Of a stretch of 64,000 nt of DNA, positions 21,755-32,560 are shown in pieces. This DNA is from Beta vulgaris subsp. vulgaris (lineage: Eukaryota; Streptophyta; Magnoliopsida; Caryophyllales; Amaranthaceae). The translations under genes were made by a program, and so were the position numbers. Numbering within the stretch: the stretch's first letter is position 1; every line of letters starts with the position of its first letter. The notes beneath the pieces are model-generated. The model ran no database searches. It had not been told where the DNA came from and saw only the letters and a list, made by a program, of their open reading frames with translations. The stretch is from positions 21,693,399 to 21,757,398 of the forward strand of contig NC_079206.1 in assembly GCF_026745355.1 (NCBI RefSeq), written 5' to 3'.

Positions 21755-22800
21755 CTATACTAGTGAAATTACAGCATCAATCTCTCCAATTTTGCAAAGC
21801 CCGTTTACTAGAGAGCAATAAGCTGCAATGGAAGGAATAGAACCCATCTCCTTGATTTTATTATACCATAGACATGCCTCTCTAACGTCCTCTAAATCAA
21901 CAAGACACATAATTGCATGACTATAAGTTATTGAATCTGGTGCAAAGTTTGAAGCTTTCATTTCCGTGAAGAGGGACAACGCTTCTTTTGCCTGCTTACT
22001 CTTGTATTGAGATTCCAGAAGAATATTGTATATTGAAACACTACAGTAGCCTTTGCCTTTAAAATCTCCAAATACCTCCAAAGTGCAAGGCTATCTCTCT
22101 TCCCTTTCAACCATCAAAGAAAAAGAATTTAGAAAGGTCATCGATAACAGATGATCCTAAATTCTGCATCTGCACAAGCAAATTGCAGAAATCATCCATT
22201 TCTCTTGGTTCTGCATAAGACACCAACATAGGATTCACAGTTGTGAAATCTGGTTGGAGCCCCTAGTTAACTGTTACTTGGAAAAGCTTATAAGCCTTGT
22301 TAAGCTGCTTCAAATTACATAAACCATGTATCAAGGAATTAAAGATCGATAAATCCGCCTTATAACCAGAATCCGTCATATCCTTTAAAAGGTCAAGGGC
22401 TGAACAAACCTTGCCATCAGCAACAAAACCTTCCACCAGTGCACCATATATAGCTCTACCAATCAATTCTCCCTTATTCTTCAAGCCCTTGAATAATTCA
22501 TAAGCTTTGTTTACCCGATTCCCTTTACATAGTGCTGAAATCAAGGTCGTATGAGCCATAGCATCAGGCACAACGTAAGTGGAAGAAGAAGGGAGGAGCA
22601 AGAGTGGTGGTGGCGGTGGTTTGAGAAGGTAAATAATTAAACCTGGCCAGCAGTAGCATTATTATTATATATCGAAAGGAGAGTGGTGGTGGCGGTGGTT
22701 TGAGAAGCGAAGTGGAAAGGAGAGGGGTGGTGGTTGTTTTTGAGAAGCGAAGAGTGAAGAAAGAGGAGTTATGGTTAGGTGTGAAGTAGAGTAAGCCCAT
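21755..22800 (-). pseudogene. captured fragment of a P-class PPR protein gene
   Basis: Read on the minus strand, 22601-22263 gives PDAMAHTTLISALCKGNRVN and IFNSLIHGLCNLKQLNKAYK. Next is a decayed link (PDFTTVNPMLVSYAEPREMD) at about 22260-22110, and 22081-21755 gives SIYNILLESQYKSKQAKEAL and AAYCSLVNGLCKIGEIDA. These are repeated 35-residue PPR helices of the P class, which bind RNA in organelles. Stops near 22262 and a frame break near 22100 disrupt it. Upstream, 22800-22564 is an open frame with a Ser/Thr/Pro-rich start that could be the gene's own targeting-peptide exon or a fused one. The parent gene cannot be named with certainty. Confidence 0.85.
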
Positions 22801-22865
22801 TAGCCCGCGAGGATTAATTGTATAGGGCTGCGTTTTTTATAAAAACGCAACCCTTTAATACTTAA

Positions 22866-23589
22866 GAGCATGTCCAATGGATGATCTCAAATTAGGGACC
22901 ATCAATTACTTTATTACTTTCTCACTCTTACACATCATTCATGATCCATTTTCGATTTTACCATCATTTGTTTACCCCAATGGATGATCTATATTGTGGA
23001 TCATCACATTTTCTCTCCAACATATTACCACACCCCATTATATATTATTTATCCTTAATTTTATTTGTATAAGATAATATATTTTTATAAAGTTAGATAA
23101 ATTGTTAAAAGGAAATAAATATAACTTTCGGTAACAAAATTAACTGAAAAATAAGATTTGTGGAAGTACCTCAATATTGGTCTCTATTTGTAGATAAAAA
23201 AAGAATATGAACATTGGTATAATTTTTATTTTTTAAAAAAGAAATTAACAACTCAAAAAGATTGTTGCAAAAATTTGCAACAATGCAAAGTTCTAATTAA
23301 ATGTGAACCGTGGGATTGAAGTTATATTAACCTTTGGATGGGTAAAGTGTGACAGCACTGTGGGGCCTAATAAAATTTCTTTTACTCCTATTCTGACATG
23401 TGTCATATACTTTGCTTTTTCATTTTTTCCCTCCAACTTTTTGGGATTTGATCTACCTTCGATCAGATCGTTGTAACGATCTGATCATATTATTCTCTTT
23501 CCTCTTTTTTTCTCTTTCTTAATTTTTTATTATATTTTTCTTCCTCTCTCCTCATGATCTAGGCTATAGATCATCCAATGGCCATACTC
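22866..23589. mobile_element. Harbinger/Tourist-like MITE nested in CACTA-2
   Basis: Imperfect terminal inverted repeats GAGCATGTCCAATGGATGAT (left) and GAGTATGGCCATTGGATGAT (right, inverted), with a TAA duplication at 22863-22865 and 23590-23592. About 724 bp, non-coding, AT-rich. A diverged relative with the same GAGTAT ends and a shared internal stretch (CAATATTGG.CTCTATTT) lies at 57254-58024. Confidence 0.78.
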
Positions 23590-23738
23590 TAAAGGGCTGC
23601 GTTTTATAGAAAAGCGCAGCCCTTCACTACTAAGGGCTGTGTTTTTTTTAAAAACGCAGCCCTTTATTACTTAAAGGGATGCGTTTTTAGAAAAACGCAA
23701 CCCTTGCACCAGAGCCCTTTCGTTTTTTTCCCCTAGTG

Positions 23739-24686
23739 GAAGGATCAAATAGTGAATGATTGATTCGACAAATTTTGCAGTGCCTCTGGTCAATAGGTAA
23801 GCCTATCTAAGTTAAGAATTTACTTATAAAAAACGTTACTAATCACGTTCAACAAGAAATTTCTTTGACTTTGAAAATGGATAAAACCGAAGACTTAGGT
23901 ATGCCTACCCTCACAAGTAGTCTCACAAAAGAAAATTTTAGCCATTTGTGTGAAAAGATTAATAGGAGATTAGCGGGTTGGAAAAGAAAGTATCTGTCAC
24001 TAGCGGGGAGAATCACTTTAGCCCAATCCACTCTTTCTACTTTGGCCAACTATGCAAACCGCAAAAATCCCTCGGGCTATTTGTGATTATCTTGATAGAA
24101 AAATAAAGAAATTTATTTGGGGAGGTGATGAGGATAAAGGAGGCAATCATCTACTCCTTGGGAAACTTTGTAAAAATCAGTTCAGCAAGGAGGTATTGGT
24201 ATTTGTTCGGCTAAACAGGGTGTATTTTTTACTAAGTTGGGTTGGCGAATGCTTGTAGAACGGAATGCTCTTTGGATAGAGTTTGAGATCAAAATACTTT
24301 AAATGACAGTGCGACATTGATATGTTTCTCATTTTAAGTCCTCCAACATTTGGCGTGGCATTACTGACAATGCTTGAGTACCATGTGAGGGTATCAAGAT
24401 GGCTGTTGGGAATGGAACTCAAACCCTTTTCTAGGATCATCGTAAGCAACGATTGACGGATAATTTGAATCACAAAGACGCACCTGGAAAACCAATTTGG
24501 AAACTTACTTTGGGTTAGCGATTTGGTGGATTTGGAAATGGCATAAATGCCTGTATTTGGTAGAGCTGATGGAATTCCTTTAAAAGTTGGAGCTTTACTA
24601 AAAATTAAATTTGATGAAACTCATACAACGCGTATTCCTCTTCTGGAAGGAAACAACAAACTGGAGAAGGAAATCGATGTGCGGTG
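23739..24686 (+). mobile_element. host LINE: RT thumb region relic
   Basis: After CACTA-2 the reverse transcriptase continues: FDKFCSASGQ (frame broken), LGMPTLTSSLTKENFSHLCE (23900), INRRLAGWKRKYLSLAGRIT, LAQSTLSTLANYA and DYLDRKIKKFIWGG (24085). Beyond 24250 the match fades. The zinc-binding region expected next was not found, so an internal deletion is likely. Confidence 0.82.
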
Positions 24687-24687
24687 T

Positions 24688-27600
24688 TGATACGTATCGT
24701 TATGCGTACAAATTAAAACCTTATTTTATCCACATTAATATTACCTAAGTTTAGTACAGCGATAAATAAGGGTCGATCCCACATAGAGGTTTATATAATG
24801 CTAAAATCCACGTTCAACTAATTAAGAGTACTTAACTATTATATACATGTTATTTACTAATATATACATATACACATTGTTCATGGGGGGTTTACGAAAT
24901 GTTTTTTTATGAAATTAAAAACTAATAAAGATAAATCTACCCTATATTTACAAGTGATGATAAGTAATTCCACTTTACGCTCATAGTACTTTCAGAGATT
25001 AATCAATTCCTGACCTCGTTTATACTTCCAATTTCATAAATCCAAGATTGATTAGATAGATTAACTGTAGGAATTCAAATAGCCAAACTCCCCTATACTT
25101 CCATACTTTTAATCAACATTGAACTAGGCCAATTATCGATTCTAAACTAATCTAATCGCCACAAGTATTTCGCAATTTCCGACGATTAAACTAGAAGCAT
25201 TATAGAACGAGAAGTACATCATTAATCCCTAGTTCATCTAAACATAACATATCTTTATGTTTAAAGAACTAGTCCAAGTTATATTCTAGTTTGAACTTAC
25301 AACCATCTTTGCATGCCTAAATTAAACTAGTTGCCACTTGTTATTATACAACTTAGACTAGGCTAAGTTACATAACTAGCAATAATCTCAACTTTATACC
25401 CAATAAGATAGCAAATTAAGCATAAAATTGAAATATGAGCATTAGAATCAAATATAACGTGAGTATCTAACACTACACAATCTTGAATTTAACTCAACAT
25501 TCCATACCACACTCCAAACATAATCCACTTTTCGAAACAAACTAACAAATTAAACACTACAATCCAAACTTGAAAACAAACTTTGAAATTCAATATCACC
25601 ATTTAACAACGTAACCAAACTCAATTCAATATTCCAATTCAATCTTCGAAATAAACTACTAATTTCAATAACTAGTAGGCGTTTGTCGTGTACCCCTAAC
25701 CAAATATAATTAACCTACTTTCATGCACACTAAGTAAGTATAATGGAAGTAGGGATCGTATCCACAGGGACCAAATGAACTTGATTGGAAATTAGCAAAT
25801 TAAGAACCCTAGTATGTACTAAGGCCAAAACAACCGAATTGGGAGGATTTGGAATGATGTCAGTAAACTAAACTACACACGATATTAAAACACGAAGGGA
25901 TTACAATATAAAAAGGCCTTGGAGTCGGTTAGCATCCACCCTAACCTACTTTGGGATCACGAAACCTTAACCCTCAACCGTTCCTATGATCACCTATCGA
26001 GAAGTCGATACTTCTATCCTCCTAGATCGTGGTTTAACACACGATCTGCGTGGTTTGAACCGCTCTTACTATGAATTAACTCAAATGAATCGCACTTAAG
26101 TTCAAACCAAAGTAGCATTAAAAACGAGGAACACAATAGGATTACTAATGTTATTAAAGCAACAACATTCAAGTAATAAGCTATGCTTTTCTAAGTGCAC
26201 AAGATTAATGTTCAGCATTTAATCAAAGACCTAGTATGCTACATGGAGCTAGGAACACAACAATCTGATTATGCACCTAAAACTAGCATTAGATGATTCA
26301 CACAACAATACTAGTAACGTTCCTAGCAAAGATTATGCAAATATCATGGAAATACATACAAGAAGCATCACAATGACCATAAGAAAATAGAGAGTAAGAA
26401 GTTCTCACAAGTAGATTAGAGCATCAATAACCAAATCCAAGATGGAAGTTTAAGCTAGCAAAGCCATAAAATTCATTACAAATCTAATAAGGAAGAGTAG
26501 AAGAAACCTATGGAACTCTCCCTCTATCTCTCTCTTTCGTAGTTAAAGCTAAACCAAAAGCTAACTTAACATGCTTACCCTCCAAGGGCGGAAAAGAAAA
26601 TAAAAAAAAAAGTGATGCGGCAGGGGTCGCGACTCGCGACTCACGACTCACGACAATAGGCAGGTCGCGACTCGCGACACTGATCGCGGGTCGCGACGAG
26701 CTCTCTGCCTCAAATCGCACCGAAACACCAAAAATACAAGGAGAGAAGAAATAACTTGGCTGTTGAGGAAGCCATGGAGCTGTAGAACTGAAGTGTGATC
26801 AATCCTCGGGCGACGAATAACAATGAAGCTCGAACCACGGACCTCGAAACTCGGAACTCGGGCAAAGCTCGGAAAACCTCGGAAGATGCATCATAAAGGA
26901 CTACGAACAAGGACTCTGGGATACAAAAAATGATCGGAGGGTTAAGATCGGCCCTCGAGTGTGCCACCATGTAAACTACTCCCTAGACTCCTCAAATCGC
27001 AACATCCTCCGGCAACACCTCCTAACGTCAAATCTCTCCTAAATCCCGAAACTAAGCTCGTACTGACACCAAAAACGCCCCGAAATCCACCTAAGATTGG
27101 CGGATAACTTGGACACATCAATAACACAATACAACTTGATTCAAACAATTCAATTGATACATACTATGAAATTAAGAAATTATAATCCAAAAACTTCAAA
27201 ACTAATATGAAAGTACAAGAGGAAGAAAGAAGAACTTATGATTCGCGTGGAAATTCGCCTTTGGGTTTCGAATTTCGCACCTACATCCAAGCTTGAATCT
27301 CACCCTCCTCAGTTGTGTGCTAGGACTCCAACCCAAGGTTGTCTTCCCTCGACCTCGCGGACCTCACACTAGCCTCGAAATCTCACCTTAGTTCTCTGAT
27401 TTTTTTTTTGTCTCACTCGAAATTCTGTGGAATTCTTGGATACTGATTTTCGAACCTTGATGGGGTATTTATACCCAAATTCGCCACCAATTGAAGATTT
27501 TCGGCCAATTGGAGAAGAGGATTGACCTCCACGTTTTTGCCCTAGAAACCGCCTCTCTCGTTGCTTCTTTGCGGCGCTGCAGGTCGGCGGCTGGGTTTCA

Positions 27601-28180
27601 TTTGATTGGTGGATTGAGGCAAGTTGCAGGTGTGATTTGTTGCTTTGCCATTGGTGGAGATGATGTGGAGTAAGGAGGTTTGAATGAGGAGTGTCGAAGA
27701 AGGAGATGAGGAACGAACAAAGAAGACGGTGTGAAGTCTTTGTTCTTTTCTTTCTTCCCTCTTCGTTCCTTTTCTTCTTTATTTTTGTTTCCTTTTTCTT
27801 TGCTTCTCAAATTCTCACGTGCTGCTTCCTTTTCTTTTGTTTTCTTTTCCTCTTTTTCTCTTTTACTTCTTTTCTTCTATTTAGTTTGAAATTGGGTTGA
27901 TCTTAACAAAAGGAATTGGGCTTGCCTTCTTGTAATTCTTGAGCTGAGATTTAACCAAGTATATAGGCTTGACTTGTAATTCTTGGACAAAAGTTTTTCA
28001 TTAGCAAAAATTACTATAACTAAGCAAAAAATAAAAAATAAAAAATAAAAAATAAAAACAAAGCATAAAAATATATATATAAACTTAATATAAGTATATA
28101 AAATCTATATAATGAGAATATAAATATACTTATAATAATAAAATAAGGGGATATAAATATATTACTTTGCGCACTTATCA
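24688..28180. mobile_element. LTR-type element (likely solo LTR), split by a second one
   Basis: Starts TGATACGTATCG and ends GCGCACTTATCA (TG..CA), with the 5-bp duplication GGTGT at 24683-24687 and 28181-28185. Removing the nested element leaves about 2.0 kb without any gag or pol motif, so a solo LTR is the simplest reading. The stretch GGGTCGATCCCACA near its left end resembles the complement of the CCTGTGG-type motif often found near LTR ends of Ty3/gypsy Tat-Athila elements, which would make the orientation minus; that is inference. A TATTTATACCC motif at 27468 might be a TATA region. Confidence 0.7.
25673..27120. mobile_element. second LTR-type element nested in the first
   Basis: About 1.45 kb, from TAGTAGGCGTTTGTCGTG to GGACACATCA, with the duplication ATAAC at 25668-25672 and 27121-27125. 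The first two bases are TA rather than TG, a single change. It carries GGGATCGTATCCACAGGGAC (25751-25770), the same kind of motif as the outer element. No coding domain is visible, so it is also read as a solo LTR. The CG-rich island at 26620-26700 consists of short repeats of GTCGCGACTCGCGAC. Confidence 0.68.
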
Positions 28181-28585
28181 GGTGTACTACTAAAAATATG
28201 TGCAAAAGTATCACCTATGAGAGAGAGACTGCCTTAATGAAATAAGTTATTATTTAGCAAAAAAACCCTAATTTATTGGAAAGGTGGTCTCCTACAACAT
28301 GATAAAGGAGACCTATTCTTTCAAAAGGTGGTTTTTTCGAACCTTAAAAAGTTTTCAATATTAAAGAAATCACTCATTCTTATTAAGTGGTGATTTTAAT
28401 TTTATATTTTTTTTAGAAAAATTCCATATATTATGTACGTGTTTTCAGGTAGTCAATAATAATTGTATACTAATTATTAATTAAAAATAAATAACACACA
28501 TTTGTGACCCACTAAAACCCTAAATATACTACTCTTTACTTAATTTTTTTTACAGTAATTGTATGCATAACTCCATTATTAGCAA

Positions 28586-28833
28586 ACTAGTCTTACATGC
28601 ACGCAATGCGTGCGATAACGTGTGATGACAAATGAAGTAGAAAATAAAATTAACCGGGTAGGAAAATTGTCTTTACATTTTGTTTTCTCAAAAAATTGAT
28701 GTTCATTTTAAATGTCCTATTTTCCCCCTTTTTTCATTCAAATGAAATAATTAGTTATTCTCTATTTTTTTTTTCTTTTATTTTTTTTTTATTATTTTTG
28801 GTGTCCCCCATGTGTTGCCTTATATAATAGAGA
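28586..28833 (-). mobile_element. small nonautonomous Helitron
   Basis: On the minus strand it begins TCTCTATTATATAAGG (28833 downward) after an A. It ends with the hairpin GCACGCATTGCGTGC (about 28600-28614), a short spacer and CTAGT (28590-28586) before a T, the A/T site preference of Helitrons. It is 248 bp and non-coding. Its 5' end is the same as that of the Helitron at 54488. Confidence 0.78.
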
Positions 28834-29426
28834 TAATTAAAGCCAAAACCAAGAGCAGTTTCTCATCATCGTCGCTCCCCTCAAACACCCGATAGAACAC
28901 AATGCAAGCACACTCACCTGAATTTTGCGCTGAAATTCAATCGCCGGCGATCCGTCGTATTTACTTGCTTTGAACTTGCCGGCCATTTCGTCTGGCAGTG
29001 GATTCGTCTTTGTTTTCCAATTACGTCTTTGCCGGCATCTGACTTTCGTTCGCCAGTGTTCTATTACCACCACCACGCCACAACGACACCAATTCGTCCG
29101 CCAGTATCCTGGTAATAAACTAATCATTCCCAATTGATCTCGCCCTCCAACTTGTTTTGTTAGGGTAATTGAATTATATATACTTTTATCGAAATTCTTG
29201 TTTGTTTGTAGATGTTCATTATAAATTAAATTGTATGATGAAATTAAATCTTTTTTAAACTTGTTAGAGTATGATGGTACATGAATGCTGTGAAAATCAC
29301 TTGAAATGAAATAAATCAGAACTTTATGTTGAGTTGAAGGGCTTCCTTACGTTTTACGGGCCATTAATTGATGGTATGTAAGGCTTAGAGTTTGAAATGA
29401 TGTGCTATGGTAATGGGGATAGCCAG
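28834..29426 (+). other. CACTA-3 interior: leader-like exon and intron-like DNA
   Basis: Bases 28855-29120 are CG-richer with several CCGGC clusters, unlike the surroundings, and end at a GGTAATAAAC possible splice donor; this looks like a captured 5' leader. The following 300 bases are intron-like. No Argonaute match was found here, so the leader may come from another gene. Confidence 0.4.
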
Positions 29427-30848
29427 AGCATCGAGATAACCGTGTCAGATTATTTTTTGAAACCACGACATCAGCTTGAAATTTTCTGGTGATCTTCCTT
29501 GTATCAATGTTGGCAAACCAAAGAAGCCTTCATACTTTTCGATTGAGGTGATAACTGAATTTTGATAGAACTACAGGAATCCTTCCATGTTATATGTGAC
29601 ATAGATGCTGAACTTCTTTGTACAATTTAACAGCTATGTGATTTGGTTTCGCTGCAAATTAAAGATACACGAAGTCTTTGTCTGGATTACAAAGAGCAAG
29701 CCTTGTTGAAAAATCACGTCAGAAGCCGCAGGAGAGGATGAAAGTTCTAACTAATGTATGATACATAGATTCTTTCTCAACTGCATTCCGATTTCATTTC
29801 ATATTCCACCTTCTAATGGTATTGAACTCTTCCTTTCTAGACCTTGACGAAAAGCAACTATGCGGCAGATCCGCTGCTCAACTCATCTGACATCTCTATC
29901 AATACTCAATTTGCTCGGATTGATGGCCGCGTCTTGCTACCACCTCAGATAACAAATATCTTTCTGCATAATTAGGATGAGTGGCTTGATACAATGACAT
30001 TTGTGTTTTTTCACAAGCTATTGTGTATTAAAAAAATGAACATTTTGAGCCATGAATCGATAATGGAAATTTTATCTACAAATCATGTCCTGATCAGCTG
30101 GATGACATGATGTGGTGTCTCTAATGATAATGTAAAAATCTTTTTGTTTATTTTTTCACTATCCTCAATTTTGCAGCTAAGAGTCGAAAACGGCGAGGAT
30201 TTCAGTCCTCGTAATGGTAGATGGAACTTCAATAATAAGGTACAATATACTTGATTCATTGTACATGCTGGGTTAATAACTGCCTTACTCCTGTCGCCTG
30301 TAGAGCTGGCAATACGTTTGTTAATGTAGGGATTGTTCGAAATAGCTAAACCTTCACAGAACTGGGTAATTGTCAACTTTTCTGCACGCATTGATATGAA
30401 CATCTTATGCAGAGATATTGTGAAGTGTGGTCAGAGGAAAGGAATGGTTAGCCCTCACATATAGTAATAATTTCTACAAGTATGGATTTTAGCTGTGCCA
30501 TAATTATGATCTCATAAATTTATGTATTTCTAAATGTAGAAAGTAATTGATCCATTTAAAGTCTTTAACGAGAACCCTCAAGGTCGAAGATTGCCGGCTG
30601 CTGCAAGGGTGGAAAAGATGATGGAAAGTGTCAAGAATGGACTCCGTAGTCCATCTCAGATGATTTTGTGCATTCTTCCTGGGAGGAAGAATTGTGATAT
30701 CTATTGTTGTGAATGTTCTCTTCTTGATGCCTTATATATTGCTAATATGATCATTGAGATAATTATGTTGTTTTGGGGGATCGAAGGGCCATGGAAGAGG
30801 AAGAATCTAGCTGAAATTAGTCTTGTGACCCAATGCATAGCTCAAAAC
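29427..30848 (+). pseudogene. captured fragment of an AGO4-clade Argonaute gene
   Basis: Seven exon-like blocks in order match plant AGO4/6/9 from the end of PAZ through the linker into MID. They are 29427-29547 (EITVSDYFLKPRHQ; GDLPCINVGKPKKPSYFSIE), 29634-29755 (SGLQRASLVEKSRQKPQERM), 29841-29948 (SNYAADPLL; TQFARIDGRVLLPPQ), 30177-30239 (LRVENGEDFSPRNGRWNFNN), 30330-30446 (NWVIVNFSARIDMN), 30540-about 30698 (FKVFNENPQGRRLPAAARVE; ILCILPGRKNCDIY) and 30787-30848 (PWKRKNLAEISLVTQCIAQN). Most blocks keep AG and GT borders, so genomic DNA, not mRNA, was captured. Frameshifts in the first two blocks and an AT where a donor GT is expected at 29949 make it nonfunctional; the PIWI catalytic part is absent. 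Argonaute proteins of this clade guide RNA-directed DNA methylation. Confidence 0.9.
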
Positions 30849-31502
30849 GGGTATTATTTGTAGGGAACAGCTCGACCAACTACGATGTTGGAATTTTTTT
30901 ATATTGTGTGATTCCTAGGTGCTCGATTATTTTTTTTGTTGAATTTTTGGAATCTTCTAACATTATATTGATATGCATGTGATTTTGTAGTGAATGATAT
31001 TGAATGAATGAAATGGTATTCAAATTTTAAAGTCATTTGAATTGTCTCAATACAAGTGCCTAGATGTTCTATATATATATGTAAATTACTTGTAGATTAT
31101 GAAAGACATGCATGGAGCATGTGAAACAGATTGGAGAAGCGTATAATAATATTGAAATATTGCCCTTTTTTTTCAAAATAAGGTTAAAGAGACCACCTTT
31201 TCTTTTCAGATGATGTATTTAGTAATGATTAAAAAGACCACCTACATATTAAAAATGATTTCTTTGTAAGATAAAAAAGACCACCTATCTGTAAAATATG
31301 GCGCCTTATCCTTCTTTTTCTTCCCTATTTAAATTCATAAATAACCACTTATTTTAAGGAAGTGGTCTCTTCTATCAAATTAAGAAACCACCCACAACAA
31401 CTGGTTATTTATCCTCAGAGACCTATGAGCTGAAGACCACCTCTCATGTGGTCTCTAAATGAGATTTTAGGGGGTCTCTTTAGGTTTTTTGTAGTAGTAG
31501 TG

Positions 31503-32060
31503 GTGGAAATTTCACCACAAAACTAGTATGCTCTAAATGTAGATGGTGTAGCAAAAGGTTCGCCAAGCCTTGCAAGGGGAGGGACGATTATTAGGGACAA
31601 TTGAGGAGAATTTCTATCGGCCTTGGCAAACAATTTTGGCCACTGCTCGTACAAAGGTTAAGTAATGGCCTTATGCAAGGGGTTGGAATTAGCGAAAGAC
31701 TTCCAAATTAACAAGCTCATGATTCAAATGGATAATTTAGTGGTTGTCCAAATTCTCACTAACCATGAGGAACGAAGTGGAGAGTGTACTCATACCATTA
31801 ACCTAGATGCATTGAGATGATACAGAGTCCAGACTGAGAAGTAAAGATAATGCATGTGTATTGTGAAGGAATCAAGCGGCAGAATTGGCCATCCAATTTA
31901 GGAGTTCCTAATGTTCTTGGTTTGAATATTATTTCAAGTGACGCCCTAGTTTACCTCGTCTATTTGATGAGGATATATGTGGTGTAGCCTTCCCACATTC
32001 ATTCTTCTCTAGCTTTTGTTTGCTTTGTTTTTTTTTTTTTGGAACTTGTTCCCACATTTG
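31503..32060 (+). mobile_element. host LINE: RNase H domain and 3' end
   Basis: After CACTA-3 the frame gives LNVDGVAKGSPSLAGGGTII, then (frame broken) ALCKGLELAKDFQINKLMIQ, HTINLDALR, and GNQAAELA (about 31875), the RNase H fold of plant L1 ORF2. The last part (RPSLPRLFDEDICGVAFPHS) is the usual C-terminal tail. The element ends somewhere near 32030-32060; no clean poly(A) is left. Confidence 0.78.
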
Positions 32061-32560
32061 AATAAAAATATATTTATCAGTATATTACATGGATGGATGG
32101 AGTGGGTGATGGGTCGGGTGATAAGTCAAAATTTTTTTACCCATCTCCTACCGCGCCCACCACCCGCTCCACCAACTATCCACAAATCACCTACCCCATC
32201 GCAAGCTTTCGCCCATTTATTTAAGGTGGGTGGGTAGATAATCAACTTATCATGGATAATTATTAGCTCTATCTCCAACTTAAATACAGTTTCGATCTCT
32301 ATCTGTGCTAGAAGTGATCATGGGTAGGGGCAAAACTCGGGCCAAAAAATCTGCACCAAAACCCATTATTTCGAGTCGTGTCTGGCGAGCTTTTCGGGCC
32401 ACTTTAGGACTTTGATCGAAATCAATCAATTTTTTCAAATCTCAGTTATTTGTGGGTCCGATCGCGGGCCAAAAATCGTGTTAAAAACCCACCCTTTTTT
32501 GGAACAAGTCGGGCTCACCTTGATCACCTATTATGTGTGCAACCTTAACCGTAAACATGT
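32061..32560. other. intergenic DNA without a recognised gene
   Basis: Contains short repeats of GGGTGGGTGG and ACCCACC type (32090-32240) and repeated CGGGCCAAAAA units (32340-32475). No reading frame or element could be supported. Confidence 0.35.

Larger units (their letters stand above)
21279..23738. mobile_element. CACTA-2: 2.46-kb Pack-CACTA with captured PPR gene
   Basis: Terminal repeats of 24 bp (CACTAGTGGAAAAAAACG on the left; the right differs at one base) and a 3-bp duplication GAA (21276-21278, 23739-23741). Subterminal repeats are GGGCTGCGTTTT and complements at 21300-21480, 22822-22855 and 23592-23720. The interior has a minus-strand PPR gene fragment (21755-22800) and a nested Harbinger-like MITE (22866-23589). 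No transposase is encoded, so movement would need an autonomous partner. Confidence 0.92.
28185..31502. mobile_element. CACTA-3: 3.3-kb Pack-CACTA with captured AGO4-like gene
   Basis: The right end is GTAGTAGTAGTG (complement CACTACTACTAC), followed by GTG (31503-31505). The left end is TACTACTAAAAAT, one base off CACTACTAC, preceded by GTG. The 3-bp duplication thus supports 28185 as base one. Subterminal repeats are variants of AAGAGACCACCT and its complement (28280-28400, 31180-31480). The interior holds a Helitron, a leader-like stretch (28855-29130) and exons of an Argonaute gene (29427-30848). No transposase. The terminal sequence family is shared with CACTA-4 at 50345. The LTR-type element at 24688 inserted on its first base. 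Confidence 0.82.

Noticed and set aside
27491..27900. Short plus-strand frames inside the outer LTR-type element
   Set aside because: Low-complexity Phe/Ser/Leu-rich translation of pyrimidine-rich DNA; no gag or pol similarity.
28837..29133. 98-codon minus-strand frame within CACTA-3
   Set aside because: It is opposite to a leader-like exon and shows no domain.
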